From NCBI RefSeq assembly GCF_900107745.1, contig NZ_FNRO01000005.1:186001-250000 (forward strand): 64,000 bases of DNA, given 5' to 3'. Position numbers and translations under genes: made by a program. Below are positions 17,571 through 27,657 of the stretch, piece by piece (position 1 is the stretch's first letter; every line of letters starts with the position of its first letter). The DNA is from Variovorax sp. YR216. GTDB taxonomy: Bacteria; Pseudomonadota; Gammaproteobacteria; Burkholderiales; Burkholderiaceae_C. The notes beneath the pieces are model-generated. The model saw only the letters and a program-made list of their open reading frames with translations. It had not been told where the DNA came from and made no database searches.

Positions 17571-19508
17571 ATGAGCACGAACCATCCGCCCATCGCGGCG
17601 CCCTTCACTGCATCGTTTCCGATCCGCAGCGTGGCCGACATCCGCAGGCTGGAGGAAACGCCGCTTGGCGAAGCGCTCACGGTGCGCAGCACCTACGAGA
17701 TCTTCCGCAACTCGGCAGCCGCCTTCGGCGACAAGACCGCGCTGACCTTCCTGCGCACCGGCAATCCGGACGACGCGCCGATCCGCTGGTCGTATGCGCA
17801 GCTGATGAACGGCATCCACCAGACCGCGAACCTGCTGCACCGGCTCGGCGTCGGGCCGGACGATGCGGTCGCGATCCTGCTGCCGGGCTGTCTCGAATAC
17901 CACCTCGCGCTGTGGGGCGGCGCAGCGGCCGGCATTGCGCAACCGCTCAATCCGCTCCTGACGGACGAGAAGCTGGTCTCGCTGATGAAGGCGGGCCGCG
18001 CGAAGGTGCTGATCGCCTACGGCAACGATGTCGAGTCCGGCATGTGGTCGAAGGCGATGCGCCTGCGCGAACAGGTGCCCTCGCTCACCACTGTGCTTCG
18101 CGTCGCGCCGCACGACGAGGCGCCGGGCAGCACTGGCCCGCTGCCCGCTGGCGTGCAGGACTTCCTCGTGGAGCGCGCGAAGGAACCTGACGATCGACTG
18201 GTGAGCGGACGCGACATCCAGGCCAGCGACATCGCCGCGTACTTCCACACCGGCGGCACCACCGGCGCGCCCAAGCTCGCGCGGCACAGCCACGGCGCGC
18301 AAGTCTTTACCGCGTGGGCCAGCATCAAGCTCACCGGCCAGAGCGCCAAGGACACCTCGATCAACGGCTACCCGCTGTTCCATGTCGCGGGCGTGCTGCC
18401 GGCTTCGCTGGCGCTGCTGTCGGCGGGCGTGGAAATGATCATCCCGACGCCATCGCTGCTTCGCAACAAGGAGGTGCTGGCGAACTACTGGCGGCTGGTC
18501 GAGAAGTACCGGGCGACTTCGCTCTCGGCGGTGCCCACGGTGCTCGCGGCCCTGGCCAACGTGCCGCTGGCCGGCGCGGACATCTCGTCGATCAACTACT
18601 GCCGCACCGGCGCGGCGGTGCTGCCGCCCGAACTGGCGGCGCGATTCGAGCGGCTCTTCGGCCTGCATGTGCACGAGAGCCTCGGCATGACCGAGATGGC
18701 GGGCATTTCCACCATCACGCCGCCGGGCGTGAACGGACCCGCGGGCTGCGTCGGCTTCCGGCTTCCCTACTCGCAGATGCGCATCGTGGCACTCGACCAG
18801 AACGGCAACGCGAGCGATCGCGACCTGCCGGCCGGCGAGCAGGGCATGGTGCTTTTCAAGTCGCCCAATGTGTTCTCGGGCTTCGTCGATCCGGCCGACA
18901 CCGCGAAGGCGTTCACCGCCGACGGCTGGCTCGCGACCGGCGACCTGGGCTGGCTGGACGAAGAAGGGCGGCTCAATCTCTCGGGCCGTTCCAAGGACCT
19001 GATCATCCGCAGCGGCCACAACATCGATCCCAAGGTGATCGAGGATGCGCTCGGCGCGCATCCCGCGGTGCAGCTGTGCGCCGCGGTGGGCGCGCCCGAC
19101 GCCTATGCGGGTGAACTGCCGGTGATCTTCGCGACGCTCGTGCCCGGCGCATCGGCGACCGAGGCGGAGCTGCTCGCCTTCACCGGCGAACGCGTCGATG
19201 AAGCGCCCGCCAAGCCCAAGTCGGTGATCGTGATCGAGCACATGCCGATGACCAACGTCGGCAAGATCTACAAGCCCCAGTTGCGCGCGATGGCCGCGCG
19301 CAGGGTGGCGGCGGCGATCGTCGACGAAGCCTGTGCGTCACTCGGCCTCGGCGATGCGGCGCGGCCGCAGGTCGAGGCGGATGGCGAAAGCGCGCTCAAG
19401 GTCGTCGTCAATACAGCGGCCGTCGGCGCCCAGGCCGCGCCATTGCACGCGCAACTGCAGCAGGTGCTGGGACGCCTGCCTTTCAAGACGCAGGTGGTCC
19501 TGCAATAG
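17571..19508 (+). CDS. Acyl-CoA synthetase (AMP-forming)
   Basis: This 645-residue adenylate-forming ligase activates a carboxylic acid to its CoA ester with ATP. The P-loop-like A3 motif is AAYFHTGGTTGAPKLARHSH, the A5 motif is YCRTGAAVLPPEL...ESLGMTEMAG, and the hinge/adenylate motif is WLATGDLGWLDEEGRLNLSGRSKDLIIRSG in its usual place. The catalytic lysine of the C-terminal domain is in GKIYKPQLR. A tail of about 85 residues beyond that lysine makes it longer than the common 540-570 residues. It lies between two Bug binding-protein genes in the beta-oxidation operon, so it probably activates the imported acid before dehydrogenation. Substrate choice cannot be read from the sequence. Confidence 0.88.
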   Translation: MSTNHPPIAAPFTASFPIRSVADIRRLEETPLGEALTVRSTYEIFRNSAAAFGDKTALTFLRTGNPDDAPIRWSYAQLMNGIHQTANLLHRLGVGPDDAVAILLPGCLEYHLALWGGAAAGIAQPLNPLLTDEKLVSLMKAGRAKVLIAYGNDVESGMWSKAMRLREQVPSLTTVLRVAPHDEAPGSTGPLPAGVQDFLVERAKEPDDRLVSGRDIQASDIAAYFHTGGTTGAPKLARHSHGAQVFTAWASIKLTGQSAKDTSINGYPLFHVAGVLPASLALLSAGVEMIIPTPSLLRNKEVLANYWRLVEKYRATSLSAVPTVLAALANVPLAGADISSINYCRTGAAVLPPELAARFERLFGLHVHESLGMTEMAGISTITPPGVNGPAGCVGFRLPYSQMRIVALDQNGNASDRDLPAGEQGMVLFKSPNVFSGFVDPADTAKAFTADGWLATGDLGWLDEEGRLNLSGRSKDLIIRSGHNIDPKVIEDALGAHPAVQLCAAVGAPDAYAGELPVIFATLVPGASATEAELLAFTGERVDEAPAKPKSVIVIEHMPMTNVGKIYKPQLRAMAARRVAAAIVDEACASLGLGDAARPQVEADGESALKVVVNTAAVGAQAAPLHAQLQQVLGRLPFKTQVVLQ

Positions 19509-19538
19509 CTGCGTCAAACAATCTTCCGGAGACAAGCC

Positions 19539-20537
19539 ATGAACAGATCGATTTCCAGCCGCCGCGCGTGGCTGCGGGCAGCAGCGTGCACGGTCGCGCT
19601 GTGCGGCAGCCTCGCGTCCGTCCACGCGCAGACCTACCCGACCAAGCCGATCAAGCTGGTCGTGCCCTTTCCGGCCGGCGGCGCGACCGATGTGCTCGCC
19701 CGCGTGATCGGCGAGAAGATGGCGGCCAGCATGGGCCAGCCGGTCATCGTCGACAACAGGGCCGGCGCGGCCGGCATCATCGGCACCGACGCGGTCGCCA
19801 AGGCCGCGCCCGACGGCTACACCATCGTGCTGTCGCTGAGCAATTCACTGCTGACCAACCAGTTCCTCTACGAGAAGCTGCCCTACGACCCGCAGCGCGA
19901 CCTGACGATGGTCTACCAGATCGCGGCAGCGCCGCTGGTGCTGGTGGTGCACCCGAGCGTGCCGGTCAAGACCGCCCCCGAACTGCTCAAGTACGTCAGT
20001 GCGAACAAGGGCAAGGTCGCCTATGGCTCGTACGGCATCGGCGCCTATCCGCACCTGGCCGGCGCGCACATGAGCCTGACCCAGCAGGCCGACATGAACC
20101 ACGTGGCCTACAAGGGCGAGGCGCCGATGATCACGGACCTGATCAGCGGCCAGATCCAGATGGCCTTCGCGAGCGCGCTGGTGGCCAAGCCGCACATCGA
20201 GGCCGGCAAGCTCAGGGCCATCGGCGTGAGCGGCGAGCGTCGCATGAGCGTGCTGCCGAACGTGCCCACGCTGGCCGAGCAGGGCCTGAAGGACGAGGCC
20301 TACCGCGTCACCGGCTGGCTCGCGATCGCGGTGCCGGCCAAGACGCCCCAGCCGATCGTGCAGCGCATCGCGGATGAGGTGCGCAAGGCGACGCAGCAGC
20401 CCGACGTGCAGACGCGCATCGCGGCCATGGGGTTCGAGGTGAAGGACAGCTCGCCCGAAGCCTTTGCCGCCGCCTACAAGCAGGAGCGCCCGGTGTGGGA
20501 GCGCCTCATCAAGCAATCGGGCGCGAAGCTCGAATGA
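19539..20537 (+). CDS. Bug-family (TTT) periplasmic substrate-binding protein
   Basis: This is the second Bug binding protein of the operon, 332 residues. The signal peptide covers about residues 1-30 and ends at VHAQ; the mature start TYPTKPIKLVVPFPAGGATD and DNRAGAAGIIGTDAVAKAAPDGYT are family hallmarks. It differs clearly from the Bug protein at 16501-17493, so it is not a recent duplicate. Having two binding proteins in one catabolic operon suggests that two related substrates feed the same pathway. A candidate RBS (CCGGAGA) precedes the ATG, and etfB follows after 25 bp. Confidence 0.9.
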   Translation: MNRSISSRRAWLRAAACTVALCGSLASVHAQTYPTKPIKLVVPFPAGGATDVLARVIGEKMAASMGQPVIVDNRAGAAGIIGTDAVAKAAPDGYTIVLSLSNSLLTNQFLYEKLPYDPQRDLTMVYQIAAAPLVLVVHPSVPVKTAPELLKYVSANKGKVAYGSYGIGAYPHLAGAHMSLTQQADMNHVAYKGEAPMITDLISGQIQMAFASALVAKPHIEAGKLRAIGVSGERRMSVLPNVPTLAEQGLKDEAYRVTGWLAIAVPAKTPQPIVQRIADEVRKATQQPDVQTRIAAMGFEVKDSSPEAFAAAYKQERPVWERLIKQSGAKLE

Positions 20538-20562
20538 GTTTTTCAATTGAAGGAGTGATGCC

Positions 20563-21312
20563 GTGAAGATTCTTGTCCCCGTCAAGCGGGTCGTCGACTA
20601 CAACGTGAAGGTGCGCGTGAAGAGCGACGGCACCGGTGTGGACATTGCCAACGTCAAGATGAGCATGAACCCCTTCGACGAGATTGCCGTCGAAGAGGCG
20701 GTGCGCCTGAAGGAAAAGGGCGTGGCGACCGAAATCATCGCCGTGTCCTGCGGTGATGCGAAGTGCCAGGAGACGCTGCGCACCGCCATGGCGATTGGCG
20801 CCGATCGCGGCATCCTCGTTGAATCGTCCGAGGAGTTGCAGCCGCTGGCCGTTGCCAAGCTGCTCAAGGCGCTGGTCGACAAGGAACAACCCTCGCTCGT
20901 CATCCTCGGCAAGCAGGCGATCGACGACGACAACAACCAGACCGGCCAGATGCTGGCGGCGCTGGCCGACCTGCCGCAAGCCACCTTCGCCTCGAAGGTC
21001 GAAGTTGCCGGCGACAAGGTGAGCGTCACCCGCGAAGTCGATGGCGGCCTGGAGACCCTGTCTCTCTCGCTGCCCGCCGTCATCACCAGCGACCTGCGCC
21101 TGAACGAGCCGCGCTACGTGACGCTGCCCAACATCATGAAGGCCAAGAAGAAGCAGCTCGATACCGTCAAGCCCGAGGACCTCGGCGTGGACGTGAAGCC
21201 GCGCCTGAAGACGCTGAAGGTCGCAGAGCCTCCCAAGCGCGGCGCCGGCATCAAGGTGCCCGATGTCGCCACGCTGGTGGACAAGCTGAAGAACGAAGCC
21301 AAGGTGATCTGA
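20563..21312 (+). CDS. etfB: Electron transfer flavoprotein beta subunit
   Basis: EtfB (249 residues) forms with EtfA the soluble heterodimer that takes electrons from acyl-CoA dehydrogenases and delivers them to ETF-ubiquinone oxidoreductase. The start [16 protein letters not shown], the [18 protein letters not shown] block and the [17 protein letters not shown] segment near the AMP site are diagnostic. It is preceded by AAGGAG. It lies in the same operon as two acyl-CoA dehydrogenases, which are its obvious electron donors, and the isovaleryl-CoA dehydrogenase at 57 kb could also use it. Confidence 0.95.
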   Translation: MKILVPVKRVVDYNVKVRVKSDGTGVDIANVKMSMNPFDEIAVEEAVRLKEKGVATEIIAVSCGDAKCQETLRTAMAIGADRGILVESSEELQPLAVAKLLKALVDKEQPSLVILGKQAIDDDNNQTGQMLAALADLPQATFASKVEVAGDKVSVTREVDGGLETLSLSLPAVITSDLRLNEPRYVTLPNIMKAKKKQLDTVKPEDLGVDVKPRLKTLKVAEPPKRGAGIKVPDVATLVDKLKNEAKVI

Positions 21313-21323
21313 GGAAGACTGTC

Positions 21324-23250
<1,927 letters not shown>

Positions 23251-23269
23251 CCGGGTTCGCGGGCGCCGG

Positions 23270-23303
23270 CCATCGGGGGCCGGCTGGGGAAATCCCCCGA
23301 TGG
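23270..23303 (+). terminator. Long-stem hairpin after the beta-oxidation operon
   Basis: CCATCGGGGG (23270-23279) is perfectly complementary to CCCCCGATGG (23294-23303), with a 14-nt loop. It lies 20 bp after the last gene of the operon and ahead of the TRAP genes. No T tract follows, so its role in termination is likely but not certain. Confidence 0.45.
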
Positions 23304-23313
23304 ATGAGAGGTC

Positions 23314-23332
23314 ATCGATCGTTACGATCGAT
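23314..23332. promoter_or_regulatory. Perfect 19-bp palindrome upstream of the TRAP genes
   Basis: ATCGATCGTTACGATCGAT has 9-bp arms around a single central base. It lies about 75 bp before the chosen dctQ start, in a stretch that is poor as coding sequence. Its size and symmetry fit a dimeric repressor operator. No regulator gene is next to it, so the cognate protein would be encoded elsewhere. Confidence 0.5.
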
Positions 23333-23407
23333 CACTGTTTCCCTGTCGAGGTGTACGGATCGCGTCCGGCGACCGCCCGGCGACACGGCGTATCCCTCAC
23401 CAGCCCG

Positions 23408-23977
23408 ATGACCATCCCCAACGAGTCCGGCCCCGTGCTGGACGCCGCCAGCCCCCTCCCCCCTGAAATCGAAGCCGCCGACGAAAAGACGCGCGTCCCG
23501 CTCGCCATCGAGGACTGGGCGACGGTGGTCATCATGGGCCTCCTGGCGTGCATCACATTCGCCAACGTCCTGGTGCGCTACTTCACCGACTCCTCCTTCG
23601 CGTGGACCGAGGAGTTCTCGGTGTTCCTCATGATCCTGCTCGCGCTCGTGGCCGGCTCGGCCGCCGTGGCGCGCGACCGCCACATCCGCATCGAGTACTT
23701 CGCAGAGGGCGGCTCGATGGTGCGCCGCAAACGCCTCGCGCAGTTCGGCGCGGCGATGGTGGCGCTGCTGTTCTTCCTGATCGCGGCGCTGAGCGTGCGC
23801 GTGGTGTGGGACGACTACCGCTTCGAAGAAACCTCCCCGGGCATCGGCGTGCCGCAGTGGTGGTATTCGATCTGGCTGCCGATCGTCTCGCTGGCGATCG
23901 CCTTGCGTGCCGTGGGACTGTTCATCCGCCGCGGCCGCAAGACGATCAACGCGAACGACGGAAGTGCCACCCCATGA
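23408..23977 (+). CDS. TRAP transporter small permease (DctQ)
   Basis: This is the small membrane subunit of a tripartite ATP-independent periplasmic transporter, 189 residues. Four hydrophobic helices are visible at roughly 37-60, 75-93, 117-140 and 158-175, and the family motif ANVLVRYF...FAWTEEFSVFLMI is present in the first two. The start at 23408 (MTIPNESGP) is preferred because a longer frame from 23300 would run over the 19-bp palindrome and an atypical sequence; no strong RBS marks either start. Its stop overlaps the dctM start in an ATGA quartet. Confidence 0.85.
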   Translation: MTIPNESGPVLDAASPLPPEIEAADEKTRVPLAIEDWATVVIMGLLACITFANVLVRYFTDSSFAWTEEFSVFLMILLALVAGSAAVARDRHIRIEYFAEGGSMVRRKRLAQFGAAMVALLFFLIAALSVRVVWDDYRFEETSPGIGVPQWWYSIWLPIVSLAIALRAVGLFIRRGRKTINANDGSATP

Positions 23978-25272
23978 TCCCGACGCTCCTCTTCGCCGCC
24001 TTCATCGTGATGATGCTGGTCGGCGTGCCGATCGGCGCGGCCCTGGGCCTCGCGGGCGCGGCTTGCATCGCTTTGGCGAATGGCGATACGCAATGGTTCG
24101 GCCTGCTCGCGGTGCCGCAGAACTTCTATGCCGGCCTTGGCAAGTACCCATTGCTCGCGATCCCGATGTTCGTGCTCGTGGGCTCGATCTTCGATCGCTC
24201 CGGCGTGGCGTTGCGGCTGGTCAATTTCGCGATCGCGATCGTCGGACGCGGGCCCGGCATGCTGCCGCTGGTGGCGATCGTGGTCGCGATGTTCCTCGGC
24301 GGCATCTCGGGTTCGGGCCCGGCCAATGCGGCGGCGGTCGGCGCGGTGATGATCGCGGCGATGTCTCGCGCGGGCTATCCCGATGCCTATTCCGCCAGCG
24401 TGGTCGGCGCTGCGGCGGCAACGGACATCCTGATCCCGCCTTCGGTCGCCTTCATCGTGTATTCGGTGCTGGTGCCGGGCGCATCGGTGCCGGCGCTGTT
24501 CGCGGCCGGCATGATTCCGGGCATCCTGGCGGGCGTCGCGCTGATCGTTCCGGCCGTGTGGCTCGCGCGCAAGCACAAGATGGGCGCGCTCGAATCGAGC
24601 CTGCCGCGTCCGCCGTTCTGGAAGAGCTTCCGCGAAGCGACCTGGGGGCTCGCCGCGCCGGTGCTGATCCTCGGCGGCATGCGCGCCGGCCTCTTCACGC
24701 CGACCGAGGCGGCCGTGGTCGCGGTGTTCTACGGCCTCTTCGTCGGCATGGCGATCCACCGCACGATCCAGCTTCGCGACCTCTTCGCGATCCTGCGCGA
24801 ATCGGGCGAGCTGTCGGCGGTGATCCTGCTGGTGGTGTCGCTCGCGGGCATCTTCGCGTATTCGCTGTCGACGCTGGGCGTGATCGATCCGGTCACGCGC
24901 GCGATCGTCAACTCGGGCCTGGGCGAATACGGCGTGCTGTCGCTGCTGATCCTGCTGCTCATCACCGTCGGCATGTTCCTCGATGGCGTGTCGATCTTCC
25001 TGATCTTCGTGCCGCTCTTGTGGCCGATCGTGCAGCACTACAAGTGGGACCCGGTGTGGTTCGGCGTGATCCTCACGCTCAAGGTCGCGCTCGGCCAGTT
25101 CACCCCGCCGCTGGCCGTGAACCTGATGGTGTCGTGCCGCATCGCCAACGTCCGCATGGAAGAGACCGTGCGCTGGGTCGGCTGGATGCTGTTCGCGATG
25201 TTCCTCGTGATGGTCGCCGTGATCATCTGGCCGGAGCTGGCGCTTTGGTTACCAAGGACATTGGGGTATTGA
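23974..25272 (+). CDS. TRAP transporter large permease (DctM)
   Basis: This 432-residue polytopic protein is the sodium-coupled transport channel of the TRAP system. About twelve hydrophobic segments run through the whole length. The conserved FLGGISGSGPANAAAVGAVMIAAM loop and the SVVGAAAATDILIPPSVAFIVYSV segment are the DctM signatures. The C-terminal MFLDGVSIFLIFVPLLWP and GQFTPPLAVNLMV blocks match the second half of the pseudo-repeat. The ATG overlaps the dctQ stop, giving tight coupling. The binding protein gene follows only after a 174-bp palindromic repeat. Confidence 0.92.
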   Translation: MIPTLLFAAFIVMMLVGVPIGAALGLAGAACIALANGDTQWFGLLAVPQNFYAGLGKYPLLAIPMFVLVGSIFDRSGVALRLVNFAIAIVGRGPGMLPLVAIVVAMFLGGISGSGPANAAAVGAVMIAAMSRAGYPDAYSASVVGAAAATDILIPPSVAFIVYSVLVPGASVPALFAAGMIPGILAGVALIVPAVWLARKHKMGALESSLPRPPFWKSFREATWGLAAPVLILGGMRAGLFTPTEAAVVAVFYGLFVGMAIHRTIQLRDLFAILRESGELSAVILLVVSLAGIFAYSLSTLGVIDPVTRAIVNSGLGEYGVLSLLILLLITVGMFLDGVSIFLIFVPLLWPIVQHYKWDPVWFGVILTLKVALGQFTPPLAVNLMVSCRIANVRMEETVRWVGWMLFAMFLVMVAVIIWPELALWLPRTLGY

Positions 25273-25296
25273 ATGGTTGATCACCCCCTGAGCCTA

Positions 25297-25470
25297 GTTG
25301 GCGGTGCGGCGCTGCGGGCGCCTCTACGCCGCCGAAGCGCGCAGCTTCAGGCGGAAAAAGGGCCGCGCATGTTTGAGCGAAGCGAGTTTGCGCGGACCCC
25401 GCCTGAAGCGAGCACTGCAGGGGAGCCCGAAGGGCCGGCGTAGTGAAGCCCGCAGCGCCGAACCGCCAAC
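25297..25470. repeat. 174-bp nested palindromic (REP/MITE-like) element between dctM and dctP
   Basis: The outer 23-nt arms at 25297-25319 and 25448-25470 are inverted repeats with one mismatch. Inside lie CTTCAGGCGG (25345-25354) against CCGCCTGAAG (25399-25408), and at the centre CCGCGCA (25363-25369) against TGCGCGG (25389-25395) enclosing a GAGCGAAGCGAG core. The whole unit can fold into one long interrupted hairpin. No open frame or target-site duplication is visible. It looks like a non-autonomous dispersed repeat. Its position may lower or stabilise expression around dctP. Confidence 0.7.
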
Positions 25471-25529
25471 CAGGCGGCCCATCCAACGACCACAGAACTA
25501 CAGCAATCAACCCCAAGGAGACCCAACCC

Positions 25530-26564
25530 ATGAAATTCCGTCGCTCCCTCGTCGGCCTCCTGGCCGTCGCCGCCGCCCTGGGCGGTTTCTCGGTCAGCGC
25601 CACCGCCCAGAACTACAAGGCCGAATACAAGATGTCGCTCGTGCTCGGCCCCCCGACCCCATGGGGTGAGGCAGGCCGCATCTGGGCCGACCTCGTCAAG
25701 GAGCGCACCCAGGGTCGCATCAACATCAAGCTCTACCCCGGCGTCTCGCTGATCCAGGGCGACCAGACCCGCGAATTCAGCGCACTGCGCCAGGGCGTCA
25801 TCGACATGGCCGTCGGCTCCACCATCAACTGGTCGCCGCAGGTCAAGCAGCTGAACCTGTTCTCGATGCCCTTCCTGATGCCCGACTACGCCGCCGTCGA
25901 CACCCTCACGCAAGGCGCCGTCGGCAAGGAAATGTTCGCAACGCTCGAGAAGGCCGGCGTCGTACCGCTCGCGTGGGGTGAAAACGGCTTCCGCGAGATC
26001 ACCAACTCCAAGAAGCCCATCAAGTCGCCTGAAGACCTGAAGGGCATGAAGATCCGCGTCGTCGGCTCGCCGATCTTCTCCGACACCTTCAGCGCCCTCG
26101 GCGCCAACCCGACCCAGATGAGCTGGGCCGATGCACAGCCCGCACTCGCCAGCGGCGCGGTCGACGGCCAGGAGAACCCTCTCTTCCTCTTCACCGTGCT
26201 CAAGATGCACACCGTCGGCCAGAAGTTCGTCACCACCTGGGGCTACGTCTGCGACCCGCTCGTGTTCGTGGTCAACAAGGAAGTCTGGTCCTCGTGGACG
26301 CCGGCCGACCAGGCCATCGTGCGCCAGGCCGCGATCGATGCCGGCAAGCAGAACATCGCGCTCGCCCGCAAGGGGCTCGTCGAGGCTGGCAAGCCGGTGC
26401 TCAAGGACATCGCCGCCATGGGCGTGACCGTGACCGACCTGACGCCGGCCGAGCGCGAGGCCTTCGTCAAGGCCACCCGCCCGGTCTACAACAAGTGGAA
26501 GTCCACGGTGGGCAACGACCTCGTGACCAAGGCCGAACAAGCCATTGCGGCGCGGGCGAAATAG
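25530..26564 (+). CDS. TRAP transporter periplasmic binding protein (DctP)
   Basis: This 344-residue solute receptor delivers its ligand to DctQM. The signal peptide covers about residues 1-26 (KFRR start, hydrophobic core, ATAQ cleavage). The mature part has the DctP features: the GRINIKLYPG strand, EFSALRQGVIDMAV, and GMKIRVVGSPIFSDTFSALGANP with the arginine that usually forms the salt bridge with the substrate carboxylate. The RBS AAGGAG ends 9 bp before the ATG. The start was chosen for this and for the signal peptide. A strong bidirectional terminator follows. The ligand is probably an organic acid; it cannot be named from the sequence. Confidence 0.9.
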   Translation: MKFRRSLVGLLAVAAALGGFSVSATAQNYKAEYKMSLVLGPPTPWGEAGRIWADLVKERTQGRINIKLYPGVSLIQGDQTREFSALRQGVIDMAVGSTINWSPQVKQLNLFSMPFLMPDYAAVDTLTQGAVGKEMFATLEKAGVVPLAWGENGFREITNSKKPIKSPEDLKGMKIRVVGSPIFSDTFSALGANPTQMSWADAQPALASGAVDGQENPLFLFTVLKMHTVGQKFVTTWGYVCDPLVFVVNKEVWSSWTPADQAIVRQAAIDAGKQNIALARKGLVEAGKPVLKDIAAMGVTVTDLTPAEREAFVKATRPVYNKWKSTVGNDLVTKAEQAIAARAK

Positions 26565-26581
26565 CACGCACGCGCACAGTG

Positions 26582-26607
26582 AAAAGCCCCGCGATGCGGG
26601 GCTTTTT
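26582..26607. terminator. Bidirectional intrinsic terminator
   Basis: AAAAGCCCCGC (26582-26592) pairs with GCGGGGCTTTT (26596-26606) across a GAT loop, with an A run on one side and a T run on the other. It serves the converging dctP (plus) and Bug-family gene (minus). Confidence 0.92.
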
Positions 26608-26626
26608 CATGGGCTTCGGTCCACGA

Positions 26627-27586
26627 TCACTGCGGCTTCGCCAAGCCCAGCTTCTCGATCAGCACCTTCTCGCGCGTGAATGTCGTCTGCGCGAACCTCG
26701 TGTAGTCGGCCGAACTCATGTAGATCGGCAGCATGTCGTAACGGCCGAGCGCGGCGACGTAGCTTTGTTCCTCCATCGCCTGCTTGAATGCGTCGTGCAG
26801 CTTCTTCACGATCTCCGGCGGCGTGCCCTTTGGCGCACCAATGCCGAACGGCGAGTTCTGCACCACGTCGATCCCGAGTTCCTTGAGCGTCGGCGCATCG
26901 GGGAACTTGGCGAGCCGCTTGTCGCCCCAGGTGTTGAGCACCCTGAGCTTGCCCGATTCGACCAGCGGCGCGAAGCCGGTCGAATCCGCGATCGCCATCA
27001 GGTGCCCCCCGAGCACCGCCTGCGCGAGATCGGCGCTGCCCTTGTACGGCACATGCTGCAACTGGATGCCGAGCTGCTGCGCGATCAGCTCGGTAGTCAG
27101 GTGCGGGCTCGTCAGTGTGCCGGTCGAGCCGTAGGTGAGCGTGCCCGGATTGGCCTTCGCGTAGGCGACGAAGTCGTTCCAGTTCTTGAATGGGCTGTCC
27201 GCCGGCACCGCAATGCCGAACGCGTAGCCCGTGAGGTTGATGACGTAGTTGATGTCCTTGACCGGATCCCACGTGATCCTGGTGGTGTAGGGCAGCCGGA
27301 ACACGCCGAGCGGGATCTGCGCGATGGTGTAGCCATCAGGCGCAGCGGTCTGCAGCGCCTGCGCGGGCAGCGTGCCACCGGCACCGGGCTTGTTGTCGAT
27401 CACGATCGGCTGGCCGATGATCTTCGATGCGTTGTCGGCCAGCTGCCGCATCGTGATGTCGGTGGGCCCGCCGGCCGGGAACGCGATGACGAGCTTGATC
27501 GGCCGGCTCGGAAAACTCTGCGCGTAGGCGCCGGTGGTTGCTGCGACGCCGAGCAGGGCCGCGCACAGGAGGTGTCGACGAATCAT
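26627..27586 (-). CDS. Bug-family (TTT) periplasmic substrate-binding protein
   Basis: This is a 319-residue Bug receptor. The signal peptide MIRRHLLCAALLGVAATTGAYAQ-like start (about 22 residues) leads into SFPSRPIKLVIAFPAGGPTD, the family signature; DNKPGAGGTLPAQALQTAAPDGYT and YGSTGTLTSPHLTTELIAQ also match. The frame is open further upstream, but that is the shadow of the amidohydrolase gene. The ATG at 27586 gives a clean signal peptide. It lies 71 bp downstream of the acetylpolyamine-amidohydrolase-like gene in the same direction, so it may bring in that enzyme's substrate or a related compound. No membrane subunits are nearby. Confidence 0.9.
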   Translation of the reverse strand: MIRRHLLCAALLGVAATTGAYAQSFPSRPIKLVIAFPAGGPTDITMRQLADNASKIIGQPIVIDNKPGAGGTLPAQALQTAAPDGYTIAQIPLGVFRLPYTTRITWDPVKDINYVINLTGYAFGIAVPADSPFKNWNDFVAYAKANPGTLTYGSTGTLTSPHLTTELIAQQLGIQLQHVPYKGSADLAQAVLGGHLMAIADSTGFAPLVESGKLRVLNTWGDKRLAKFPDAPTLKELGIDVVQNSPFGIGAPKGTPPEIVKKLHDAFKQAMEEQSYVAALGRYDMLPIYMSSADYTRFAQTTFTREKVLIEKLGLAKPQ

Positions 27587-27657
27587 GTTGTTGCTCCCAA
27601 GGTAAGGCCCGCATTTGGCCGCCGGGATATTCGCCGGGCAACCGGGTAAGCCCCCGG

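Noticed and set aside
23300-23407. 36-residue N-terminal extension of DctQ
   Set aside because: It overlaps the 19-bp palindrome and looks nothing like a DctQ N-terminus.
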